From CAVSWT01 sp963775245 (GTDB lineage Bacteria > Bacteroidota > Ignavibacteria > Ignavibacteriales > Ignavibacteriaceae), in contig CAVZID010000022.1 of NCBI GenBank assembly GCA_963775245.1, positions 62,001 to 126,000 of the forward strand: a DNA stretch of 64,000 nucleotides. The letters are read 5' to 3'. Under the pieces are notes generated by a model. That model was not told where the DNA came from. It searched no databases and was given only the letters and a program-made list of their open reading frames with translations. Each line of letters starts with the position of its first letter. The stretch's first letter is position 1. This document shows, one piece after another, positions 55,883-63,388 of this stretch. Position numbers and translations under genes: made by a program.

Positions 55883-56848
55883 ATGGCAAGAAAAAAAATC
55901 TCTTTAATTGGCGGAGGACAAATAGGCGGTGTATTAACTCAGCTAATTGCATCGAAAAGATTAGGCGATGTCGTATTATTTGATATCGTTGAAGATATGC
56001 CTCAAGGTAAAACCTTAGATATAGCAGAAGCAGCACGAATCGACGGCTTCGACGTTTCTGTTACAGGGACAAACGATTACAAGGATATTAATAATTCCGA
56101 TTTAATTATTATTACGGCCGGGCTTCCAAGAAAACCCGGAATGAGCCGAGATGATTTGCTTACTACAAATTCAAAGATTATGCGTTCGGTTGCTGAAGCT
56201 GTAAAACAGCACGCACCAAATGCTGTAGTAATAATTATTTCAAACCCGCTGGATGCAATGGTAACATTATTTAAGAATGTAACCGGCTTCCCGGCAAACA
56301 GAGTTTTAGGCCAGGCCGGGGTTTTGGATTCTTCAAGGTTTGCAACTTTTATTGCCTGGGAACTCGGTGTTTCAGCAAAGGATGTTAATGCTATGGTTCT
56401 AGGCGGACATGGAGATACGATGGTACCGTTAGTTCGTTATGCAAATGTTAATGGTATCCCGGCTCTAGAATTGCTTGAAAGAAAATATAAAGATGCTGCA
56501 AAAGCTAAAGAAGTTATGGACGCGATGGTACAAAGAACAAAAATGGCTGGCGGAGAAGTTGTTAAACTATTGAAGACAGGTTCCGCTTTCTATTCTCCCG
56601 CATCTGCTGCAACTGCAATGGCTGAAGCAATATTGAGAGATGAAAAAAGAGTTTTACCAGCATGTGCATTTCTTAATGGTGAATTTGGAGTTGATGGTTA
56701 TTATGTCGGTGTTCCGGCTGTATTAGGTGCTAATGGTGTTGAGAAAGTTTTAGAATTATCACTTAATGAAGAAGAGCAAAAAGCACTTGATAATTCAATT
56801 AGTGCTGTTAAGAAATTAGTAGCAGATATGGAAAGATTAGGATTGTAA
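55883..56848 (+). CDS. mdh: Malate dehydrogenase, paralogue 2
   Basis: At 321 aa, the NAD site is LIGGGQIGGVLTQL, the form seen in alphaproteobacterial and related enzymes. Substrate residues are again LPRKPGMSRDDLL, and catalytic His is in VLGGHGDTMVPLVRYA. AAAGGAG before the ATG is a strong ribosome site. It differs clearly from paralogue 1, so this is not a recent duplication; separate origin or transfer of one copy is possible. Confidence 0.94.
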   Translation: MARKKISLIGGGQIGGVLTQLIASKRLGDVVLFDIVEDMPQGKTLDIAEAARIDGFDVSVTGTNDYKDINNSDLIIITAGLPRKPGMSRDDLLTTNSKIMRSVAEAVKQHAPNAVVIIISNPLDAMVTLFKNVTGFPANRVLGQAGVLDSSRFATFIAWELGVSAKDVNAMVLGGHGDTMVPLVRYANVNGIPALELLERKYKDAAKAKEVMDAMVQRTKMAGGEVVKLLKTGSAFYSPASAATAMAEAILRDEKRVLPACAFLNGEFGVDGYYVGVPAVLGANGVEKVLELSLNEEEQKALDNSISAVKKLVADMERLGL

Positions 56849-56853
56849 AGTTC

Positions 56854-56906
56854 AGGTTCAAGAGTAAGTTCAAGATTTAAAATTACTTGAACTTACACTT
56901 GAACTT
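56854..56906. terminator. Long inverted repeat between mdh and rpmA, probable bidirectional terminator
   Basis: A 21-base arm at 56854-56874 (AGGTTCAAG...TTCAAG) pairs at 19 of 21 positions with the arm at 56886-56906 (CTTGAACTT...GAACTT). It fills the gap between two converging genes. Confidence 0.6.
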
Positions 56907-56910
56907 AATA

Positions 56911-57168
56911 TCAAACATTCGGATATACATTAACAAATTGCCTGTCGCCTCTTTTGGTTTCAAATTTTACAAAACCATCAGCAACAGCAAACAAAGTATC
57001 ATCACCGCCGATTTTTACATTAACGCCAGGATGAAATTTTGTACCTCTTTGTCTTACCAAAATATTTCCGGCAATAACTTTTTCACCGCCGAATTTTTTA
57101 ACTCCCAATCTCTGGGCATTACTATCGCGTCCGTTTCTTGATGAACCTTGGCCTTTTTTATGCGCCAT
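56911..57168 (-). CDS. rpmA: 50S ribosomal protein L27
   Basis: A protein of 85 aa beginning MAHKKGQGSSRNGRDSNAQR, the standard L27 N-terminus that reaches the peptidyl-transferase centre. It continues RLGVKKFGGEKVIAGNILVRQRG with an internal break at VR. No N-terminal extension is present. The start overlaps the rplU stop by 11 bases. Confidence 0.97.
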   Translation of the reverse strand: MAHKKGQGSSRNGRDSNAQRLGVKKFGGEKVIAGNILVRQRGTKFHPGVNVKIGGDDTLFAVADGFVKFETKRGDRQFVNVYPNV

Positions 57169-57493
57169 CTTTTTTCTCCTTTAATCTACCGATTTTGGTA
57201 ATTTCAATTCTTGTTAGCTGCTGCCTGTGACCGTTTTTCTTATCGTAGCCTGTTCTTCTTTTCTTTTTGAAAACAATCACTTTATCATCTTTGATATGCT
57301 CTAAAACTTTTGCTCTAACTTTTATTCCGCTTACAGTTGGAGCTCCAACTTTAATAGACTTATCATCATCAAATATTAATACGTTATCGAACATTACTTC
57401 AGAATTAACATCGTTTGTTAATCTTGGTACATAGTATTTTGTATTTTCAGAGACTTTAAATTGTTGTCCTAATATATCCACAACCGCGAACAT
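57158..57493 (-). CDS. rplU: 50S ribosomal protein L21
   Basis: Start chosen at 57493 (MFAVVDILGQQFKVSEN), since L21 normally begins with this strand. An upstream ATG at 57526 would add 11 non-conserved residues. The 111-aa protein contains KVLEHIKDDKVIVFKKKRRTGYDKKNGHRQQLTRIEI, the typical C-terminal rRNA-binding part (positions about 70-100). It is in an operon with rpmA. The 161 bases upstream (57494-57654) are AT-rich with no further feature. Confidence 0.95.
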   Translation of the reverse strand: MFAVVDILGQQFKVSENTKYYVPRLTNDVNSEVMFDNVLIFDDDKSIKVGAPTVSGIKVRAKVLEHIKDDKVIVFKKKRRTGYDKKNGHRQQLTRIEITKIGRLKEKKDGA

Positions 57494-57654
57494 TTTAACC
57501 TCAAATATTTTAATTGAAGAAGACAAAATTATAAGATTTCAGCAAATAAGTCAATTTATTTTTAATCGATTTTGGAAAGGTGTTTTTATTGCCCAAATTA
57601 AAGGTTTTTATTTAATAAGGATAAAAAACTTATAAATAAATTTCTCGCTAAATC

Positions 57655-58107
57655 TCAGTTTTTAATGTCCTGCATTAAGATTTGTGATTCTTGTGTAATA
57701 AGATAATTCTCGGATGTTTCATTCAACCAGGCTAATGCATCTTCAATGTTATTAAAAATCTGGGTTTCGTGAGATCCATCTTTGGTTTTAACCTTGTATA
57801 ACTTGAATATTATATCATACAAATCTTTTTGAGCGACTATTGCCATTTTCCCGGTTTCTCCATTGTGAATTTTTTCTTGTTCTTCTTGATGCTCTTTTTC
57901 TAAATCAATTAGTTTATCAAATTCACTAAACGTAACTACAAATTCTTTAACGTCCCTGAAATCACTAATTTGTCGTCTCACAAATTTCCATTCAGGATCA
58001 TTAAACATTTTTTTTGTAGTCTCAATTATTTCTTTCCCTAATGTCAGGCCAGAAGCTTTTACGTAATTTAATTTTTGTTCTTTATATATTTTATAGGTCC
58101 AGGACAT
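57655..58107 (-). CDS. SpoIIAA-like (STAS-like) domain protein
   Basis: At 150 aa, the pattern fits the SpoIIAA-like family (PF11964-type). After an N-terminal strand (YVKASGLTLGKEI) comes a helix-rich centre. KMAIVAQKDLYDIIFKLY and then TQIFNNIEDALAWLNETSE match the family's AVV...vF.d.eeAl.WL ending. Proteins of this family are thought to act in signalling or lipid binding; no role is known here. The match is by eye, so the family call is moderate. Confidence 0.6.
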   Translation of the reverse strand: MSWTYKIYKEQKLNYVKASGLTLGKEIIETTKKMFNDPEWKFVRRQISDFRDVKEFVVTFSEFDKLIDLEKEHQEEQEKIHNGETGKMAIVAQKDLYDIIFKLYKVKTKDGSHETQIFNNIEDALAWLNETSENYLITQESQILMQDIKN

Positions 58108-58219
58108 AATTTCATTCCCCGGTAAATTAATCTTAAGTACATTATCGAAAACAACTGTAGATTATTTAATGGCTTAGACCTGGCAATTTTATTTTTTTAC
58201 TTTATGGTTAAAAATAAAA

Positions 58220-58249
58220 AAGGGAATGAATTTGAAAATTCATTCCCTT
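58220..58249 (-). terminator. Terminator after the M3 peptidase gene
   Basis: AAGGGAATGAATTT and AAATTCATTCCCTT form a perfect 14-bp stem with a 2-base loop. On the minus strand it is followed by a T run. The remaining bases of the 201-base gap (58108-58308) show nothing more. Confidence 0.85.
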
Positions 58250-58308
58250 GTAAAAAAACATTTTATTAGTGCAGAAGCAGTAATGAATATTTAATCAAAT
58301 AAAAAATA

Positions 58309-60453
58309 TTATTCTAATCCCCTGTTTTTTAGCAGAGGTTCAATTCTTGGGTCATGGCCTGCAAATTCACGATACATTTTGTTATAATCTTCTGTAGCGC
58401 CTTTTGAAAGAATCATATCTCTAAAACGGTCACCATTTTTTCTAGTCAATCCGCCATTATCTAAAAACCATTGGAAGGCATCATCATCCAGCATCTCTGA
58501 CCAAATATACGCATAGTATCCTGCTGAATACCCATTCCCCCAGATATGTAAAAAGTAACTTGAACGATAACGTGGTGGAACCTGTGGTAAATATAAATTA
58601 TCTTTTTTCAAGCTTGCGGTTTCAAATTCATCTGATTTTTGTTCCGGTGCATCAGCAGATAAAGTATGCCATGCCATATCTAAATCAGCAGCTTCCAATA
58701 TTTCGGTAAAATCATAACCCTGATTAAAAGTTGAAGACTTTTTAATTTTGTTAACTAATTCTTGTGGAATTGGTTTACCTGTTTTGTAGTGTAGAGCATA
58801 GTTCTTTAAAATTTTAGGATACAATGCCCAGTGTTCATTAATCTGCGATGGAAATTCAACAAAGTCACGCGGCACATTAGTTCCCGAAATACTTGGATAT
58901 TTTTGATTCGCAAACATTCCATGAAGTGCGTGTCCAAACTCATGAAACATAGTAGTAACATCGTCATAGCTTAATAATGCAGGCTGCCCTGGTGCTGGCT
59001 TTGTAAAATTGCAAACATTATAAACAACCGGCTTTGTTCCAAGCAGTTTTGACTGCTGAACAAAATTATCCATCCAGGCACCGCCGGCTTTATTATCACG
59101 TTTAAAATAATCCGTATAAAAAAGTGCAAGTAATGAATCATCTTTATCTAACACTTCAAAAACGCGAACATCTTTTTGATATACAGGAATATTATGAACC
59201 TCTTTAAATGACAAACCATAAAGTTCATGAGCTTCATAGAAAATTCCTTTTTGCAGTACATTTTCCAGCTCGAAGTATGGTTTAATTTGTGATTCATCAA
59301 GATCATATTTTTCTTTACGCAGCTTTTCAGCATAAAAATTCCAATCCCACGGCTCAAGCTTAAAGTTCCCACCAGACTTGTTAATTACAGTTTGAATTTC
59401 AGCAGCTTCTTTTTTCTCGTTTGCTACTGTAGCAGGAACTAAACCTTTAAGGAATTTTTCAACCGCTTCGGGCGTTTTCGCCATTTGATCTTCAAGTCTC
59501 CAGGCAGCATGGTTTTTGAATCCTAAAAGTTTTGCTTTCTCAGCACGGATTTTTGCTACTTTTTCAATTACAGCACGGGTATCGTTTGCATCGTTTTGCT
59601 CACAACGGTTCCATGAATGTTCAAAAAGTTTTTTACGTGTCTCTCGGTTAGTTAATGATTGAAGGTCAGGCTGCTGCGTTGTATTCTGCAATGCGATCAA
59701 CCATTTGCCTTTAAGTTCCCTAGCCTCAGCATCCTGGGATGCAGCATCAATTTCTTCTTGAGTTAGGCCAGCAAGTTCAGATTTATCATTTACAATCAGC
59801 GCTCCGGCTTTAGTACCGGCTAAAAGCTTGTTAGTAAATTGAGCAAGTAGTGTAGCTTCTTCCTCATTCATTTTTTTCAATTTAGTTTTATCTTCTTCAC
59901 TTAAATTTGCGCCTGCATGTTCAAACTTTTTATAATAATATTCCAAAAGTTTCTCTGACTCTTGATCCAGCTTTAGCCCATCCCGTTTTTCGTAAACAGC
60001 TTTTACCCTGCTGAATAATTTTGGATTTAAATAAATTTCATCATAATGTGCTGCAAGCTTTGGGGCTTCTTCTTCTTTTACTTTTTGAAGTACAGAATCT
60101 GTATTTGCACTGGTTACAGCATTAAATGTCAGCCAGGCTCTATTCAATAACTGCCCGCTTTTTTCAAGTGCAACTAAAGTATTTTCAAAAGTTGGTGCAG
60201 CGGGATTATCAGCAATTTTATTTATTTCTTCTATTTCCTGTTTCATTCCCTCCTCAATTGCCGGCTGATAATCGCTGTCTTTAATCTTATCAAACGGCGG
60301 GGCCTGGAATGGCAGGCTGCTTGGATTATAAAACGGATTGTCTTTGATATTTGCTGATGTATCGTCCATATTATTTTTGTTCGAACAATTGTATGAAATA
60401 AAACTTAACAGCAAGATACTTAAAACAAGTGTTTTATTAAAAACTTTTTTCAT
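58309..60453 (-). CDS. dcp: M3-family oligopeptidase (Dcp-like), lipoprotein form
   Basis: Zinc peptidase with HEFGHALHGMF (HExxH) near residue 510 and downstream Glu in FTEILEAADLDM. Start set at 60453 (MKKVFNKTLVLSILLLS then FISYNC): this gives a lipoprotein signal with Cys near 23 and a GGAA site before the ATG. The longer frame from 60531 adds 26 unlikely residues. The 714-aa protein matches peptidyl-dipeptidase Dcp, but with a lipobox, so it is likely periplasmic or envelope-anchored rather than cytosolic. Confidence 0.92.
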   Translation of the reverse strand: MKKVFNKTLVLSILLLSFISYNCSNKNNMDDTSANIKDNPFYNPSSLPFQAPPFDKIKDSDYQPAIEEGMKQEIEEINKIADNPAAPTFENTLVALEKSGQLLNRAWLTFNAVTSANTDSVLQKVKEEEAPKLAAHYDEIYLNPKLFSRVKAVYEKRDGLKLDQESEKLLEYYYKKFEHAGANLSEEDKTKLKKMNEEEATLLAQFTNKLLAGTKAGALIVNDKSELAGLTQEEIDAASQDAEARELKGKWLIALQNTTQQPDLQSLTNRETRKKLFEHSWNRCEQNDANDTRAVIEKVAKIRAEKAKLLGFKNHAAWRLEDQMAKTPEAVEKFLKGLVPATVANEKKEAAEIQTVINKSGGNFKLEPWDWNFYAEKLRKEKYDLDESQIKPYFELENVLQKGIFYEAHELYGLSFKEVHNIPVYQKDVRVFEVLDKDDSLLALFYTDYFKRDNKAGGAWMDNFVQQSKLLGTKPVVYNVCNFTKPAPGQPALLSYDDVTTMFHEFGHALHGMFANQKYPSISGTNVPRDFVEFPSQINEHWALYPKILKNYALHYKTGKPIPQELVNKIKKSSTFNQGYDFTEILEAADLDMAWHTLSADAPEQKSDEFETASLKKDNLYLPQVPPRYRSSYFLHIWGNGYSAGYYAYIWSEMLDDDAFQWFLDNGGLTRKNGDRFRDMILSKGATEDYNKMYREFAGHDPRIEPLLKNRGLE

Positions 60454-60751
60454 TTTAGCTATTCCTTTTATTTGGTTTAACTTGAGGGCTTGTATGAGGA
60501 AATACCATGAAGTGAAACAAAAGAAAATCACCTACGGTATTTTGGGGAAATGTACCTATATTATAAAAAATCAAAACAATACCCGGAATTCATAAAGCCA
60601 TATTATTAATGGCGCTAAATATAATAATAATTTTTAAATGGAAAGAGGAGGAAATAAAGAAACATAATTAATTCCGATGGTTATTCAAGTTCCGAACTTC
60701 CTTGTTGTAGATTAATATATATTGTTTTAAGTTGTTTACGACTAAACCTGG

Positions 60752-60774
60752 CTGTCACGGTCGCACCGTGACAG
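60752..60774. repeat. REP palindrome, left of RAYT 1
   Basis: CTGTCACGGT-CGC-ACCGTGACAG, a perfect 10-bp stem with a 3-base loop, 49 bases before the first transposase ATG. The 60454-60751 stretch between the peptidase gene and this REP contains nothing else I can support. Confidence 0.85.
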
Positions 60775-60823
60775 AAAACTTTAGTTAAACTGACAACCAA
60801 CAAAAAATAAGTGAATAAATTAA

Positions 60824-61391
60824 ATGGGTAGAAGAGGAAGATTAAACCTGACAGATGAAAGATTATTTTTTGTAACAACAACAGTTGTTAAGTTCACACC
60901 CGTATTTTCATATCATCCCTTTTGTGATATACTAATTAACAACATAAAGTATTATCAGAACAAATATAAATTTGATATTCTTGCTTATGTATGTAATAAT
61001 GCTAACCCATTTCCACTGGATTGTAAAAGTAGAACCCAAATAAGGAACCATTTCAGATTTAATGAGAGATATAAAAAAGTTTACAGCATGGCAAATTTTT
61101 GATTTAGTAAAAAAAGAAGGTCTAGATAAATTGGAAATCATATTCATGGATGAAGCGATGGGAATTAAAGATCAAATAAGAAAATTATGGATGAAGAGAT
61201 TTGATGATGAAGTAATTCGAAATGGAAAAATTTTCTGGGCAAAATTAAGATATATTCATAATAACCCGGTAAAGGCTGGGCTTGTGATAAAACCAGAAGA
61301 TTATAAGTATTCCAGTGCAAGGAATTATGTAAACAAAGATAATTCAATAATTGAAGTTGACACTGATTATGCTGGTATAGAAATAATATAA
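60824..61391 (+). pseudogene. REP-associated tyrosine transposase (Y1/IS200-like), copy 1, broken
   Basis: Starts MGRRGRLNLTDERLFFVTTTV and ends with the RAYT tail NPVKAGLVIKPEDYKYSSA. Compared with copy 2 it has a 4-base tandem duplication TATG-TATG (60986-60993) that shifts the frame. It also has a nonsense TAA at 61041-61043 where copy 2 has TAC. The length is 568 bases against 564. With the duplication removed the HUH motif reads THFHW. Inactive. Confidence 0.88.
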
Positions 61392-61398
61392 TGGGATT

Positions 61399-61421
61399 CT
61401 GTCACGGTGCGACCGTGACAG
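61399..61421. repeat. REP palindrome, right of RAYT 1
   Basis: CTGTCACGGT-GCG-ACCGTGACAG, the same stem with an inverted loop, 8 bases after the transposase stop. Left and right REPs are therefore in opposite orientation, as in REPIN-like elements. Confidence 0.85.
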
Positions 61422-61448
61422 CCGTGAAATACTCGTTAGACAATAAAA

Positions 61449-62579
61449 ATGAGTTTAATAAAAGTTCCACTAAAAAATATCAAATTATTTTTTTATTTCA
61501 TTACAGTTTGTCTGCTGTTAACTTTAAATTCCTGCTATTCTGATATTACAACTGCACCTTTAGTTGCTCAGCAAAGTACAGAGTGGGAAATATCTACTCC
61601 CGAAAACCAGGGCTTAGATAGGTTTGAATTAGAATCTCTTCGGCAGCAAATTACTTTAGGCAGCTTTGGCAATATTAAAAGTTTATTAATTGCGAGAAAC
61701 GGATATTTGGTTTTCGAAAAATATTTTAATGGCGCTGAAAGAGACCAATTACATATTTTATATTCAGTAACCAAAAGTGTTGCCTCAATTGTTACAGGGA
61801 TAGTAATAAACGATAAAAAAAATCTTTCTGTTAATGATAAAATAGAAAATTACTTCTCCGCATATTATACATATTTTAACTCACCTAAAGAACAAATTAC
61901 TGTTAAAGATTTATTAACCATGTCCGCTGGTTTTCAATGGAATGAATTATCGGTTCTATATTCAAATCCCGATAATGATTTTAATAAATTTTTCTCAAGC
62001 AATGATGGAATTGCTTACCTGTTAAATAAAAATATAGTGAATACCCCGGGAACAAAATTTGTTTATAACACCGGGTTGCCCATTTTACAATCTGTGATAC
62101 TTGAAAAGTGTGCAAATGAAACTGTGGCTGACTTCACAAATCAAAAATTATTTGTTCCATTAGGAATTTCTTCGTGGAGTTGGAATTCATTTCAGGATAG
62201 TATTACAAATACAGGAAGCGGGTTATCTCTACGTCCAATTGATCTTGCTTTAATTGGACAGCTTTTACTCAATAAAGGCAGCTGGAATGGACTGCAGATA
62301 GTTCCGCAAGATTGGATAAATGAATCAACTCAAAAATCTATTTCAGTAAATCCAAATTATGACTATGGCTATTACTGGTGGAGGTTTTCAGATCAGAACC
62401 CGGTTGTACAAAGCCTACCGGTAAATGATTTATATTTTGCATGGGGATACAGTGACCAATTTTTATTTGTAATCCCGAGCTATAACATGGAAGTAATAAT
62501 TACTGCAGACAACCATGAAAATGATTACCCGATATTTAATATTCTAAAAGATTATGTTTTTGAAGCTGTGTTAAAGTAA
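61449..62579 (+). CDS. Serine beta-lactamase-family hydrolase, lipoprotein
   Basis: Class C beta-lactamase fold (PF00144 type) of 376 aa. A lipoprotein signal ends LLLTLNSC (Cys near 29). The catalytic SxxK is YSVTKSVASIV (near 105), the second motif is FVYNTGLPIL near 200 (YxN variant) and the end region is AWGYSDQF. Family members are esterases, D-aminopeptidases or PBP-like enzymes; antibiotic resistance cannot be concluded. It lies between the two RAYT copies. Confidence 0.85.
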   Translation: MSLIKVPLKNIKLFFYFITVCLLLTLNSCYSDITTAPLVAQQSTEWEISTPENQGLDRFELESLRQQITLGSFGNIKSLLIARNGYLVFEKYFNGAERDQLHILYSVTKSVASIVTGIVINDKKNLSVNDKIENYFSAYYTYFNSPKEQITVKDLLTMSAGFQWNELSVLYSNPDNDFNKFFSSNDGIAYLLNKNIVNTPGTKFVYNTGLPILQSVILEKCANETVADFTNQKLFVPLGISSWSWNSFQDSITNTGSGLSLRPIDLALIGQLLLNKGSWNGLQIVPQDWINESTQKSISVNPNYDYGYYWWRFSDQNPVVQSLPVNDLYFAWGYSDQFLFVIPSYNMEVIITADNHENDYPIFNILKDYVFEAVLK

Positions 62580-62605
62580 ATTAATGACAATCAGAATTCA
62601 CTCGG

Positions 62606-62628
62606 CTGTCACGGTCGCACCGTGACAG
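62606..62628. repeat. REP palindrome, left of RAYT 2
   Basis: CTGTCACGGT-CGC-ACCGTGACAG, identical to the copy at 60752-60774, with similar following bases (AAAAC) and a similar distance (44 bases) to the transposase start. Confidence 0.85.
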
Positions 62629-62672
62629 AAAACATTGAACTAACAGTTAACAAATAAAAGTGGAAAAATTAA

Positions 62673-63236
62673 ATGGGTAGAAGAGGAAGATTAAACCTGA
62701 CAGATGAAAGAATATTTTTTGTAACAACAACAGTGGTTAAGTTCACACCTGTATTCTCATATCACCCTTTTTGTGATATACTAATTAACATTATAAAATA
62801 TTACCGAAACAAATTTAAATTTGATATTCTCGGTTATGTGATTATGCCGACTCATTTTCATTGGATTGTAAAAGTAGAACCTAAATACGGAACTATTTCA
62901 GATATAATGAGAGATATAAAAAAGTTTACAGCATGGCAAATTTTCGATATAGTAAAAAAAGAAAGTTTAGATAAATTGGAAATCATCTTCATGGATGAAG
63001 TTATAGAAATTAAAGATTAAATAAGAAAATTATGGATGAAGAGATTTGATGATGAAGTAATTCGAAATGAAAAAATGTTCTGGGCCAAACTAAGATATAT
63101 TCATAATAACCCGGTAAAAGCTGGTCTTGTGATAAAACCCGAGGATTATAAATATTCCAGTGCAATGAATTATGTAAACAAAGATAATTCAATTATTGAA
63201 GTTGATACAGAATATGCTGGTATAGAAATAATATGA
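62673..63236 (+). pseudogene. REP-associated tyrosine transposase, copy 2, with a nonsense codon
   Basis: A 188-codon frame closely similar to copy 1. The HUH site is PTHFHWIVKVE near residue 68, and DIMRDIKKFTAWQIF and the tail NPVKAGLVIKPEDYKYSS are present. TAA at 63018-63020 (codon 116) replaces CAA of copy 1. Everything else is in frame, so it is one mutation from intact. The two copies have complementary defects, so each reveals the ancestral reading of the other. Confidence 0.88.
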
Positions 63237-63243
63237 TGAGATT

Positions 63244-63266
63244 CTGTCACGGTGCGACCGTGACAG
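63244..63266. repeat. REP palindrome, right of RAYT 2
   Basis: CTGTCACGGT-GCG-ACCGTGACAG, identical to the 61399 copy and 7 bases past the transposase stop. Confidence 0.85.
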
Positions 63267-63276
63267 CCGCGGTGTT

Positions 63277-63370
63277 CTGTCATAATGCACGACCATTACT
63301 TCTATGGCAATTTTGTCACGGTGCGACTGCGACAGCCTGTCCTCACCTGCGTCAAGGTACGACCATGACA
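63277..63370. repeat. Three degenerate REP copies in tandem
   Basis: Decayed copies begin near 63277 (CTGTCATAATGC...), 63313 (TTGTCACGGTGCGACTGC...) and 63347 (GCGTCAAGGTACGACCATG...). Starts are about 33-36 bases apart from the intact REP at 63244, forming a regular array with increasing divergence. Confidence 0.65.
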
Positions 63371-63388
63371 ACCAAGGGGGAAAACCCC

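Noticed and set aside
60824..61102. Counting the copy-1 RAYT break as a fourth case of CTT-R frameshifting (GAT ATT CTT GCT precedes it)
   Set aside because: Comparison with copy 2 shows a simple 4-base TATG duplication, and a separate nonsense codon follows, so ordinary decay explains it.
61449..62579. Acquired antibiotic-resistance beta-lactamase on a transposon
   Set aside because: The second and third motifs differ from true AmpC enzymes, and the family is broad (esterases and peptidases). Flanking transposases do not prove a resistance role.
63244..63370. CRISPR array
   Set aside because: The repeated units are palindromic REPs of increasing divergence with 10-13 base spacers, unlike CRISPR repeats and spacers, and no cas genes are present.
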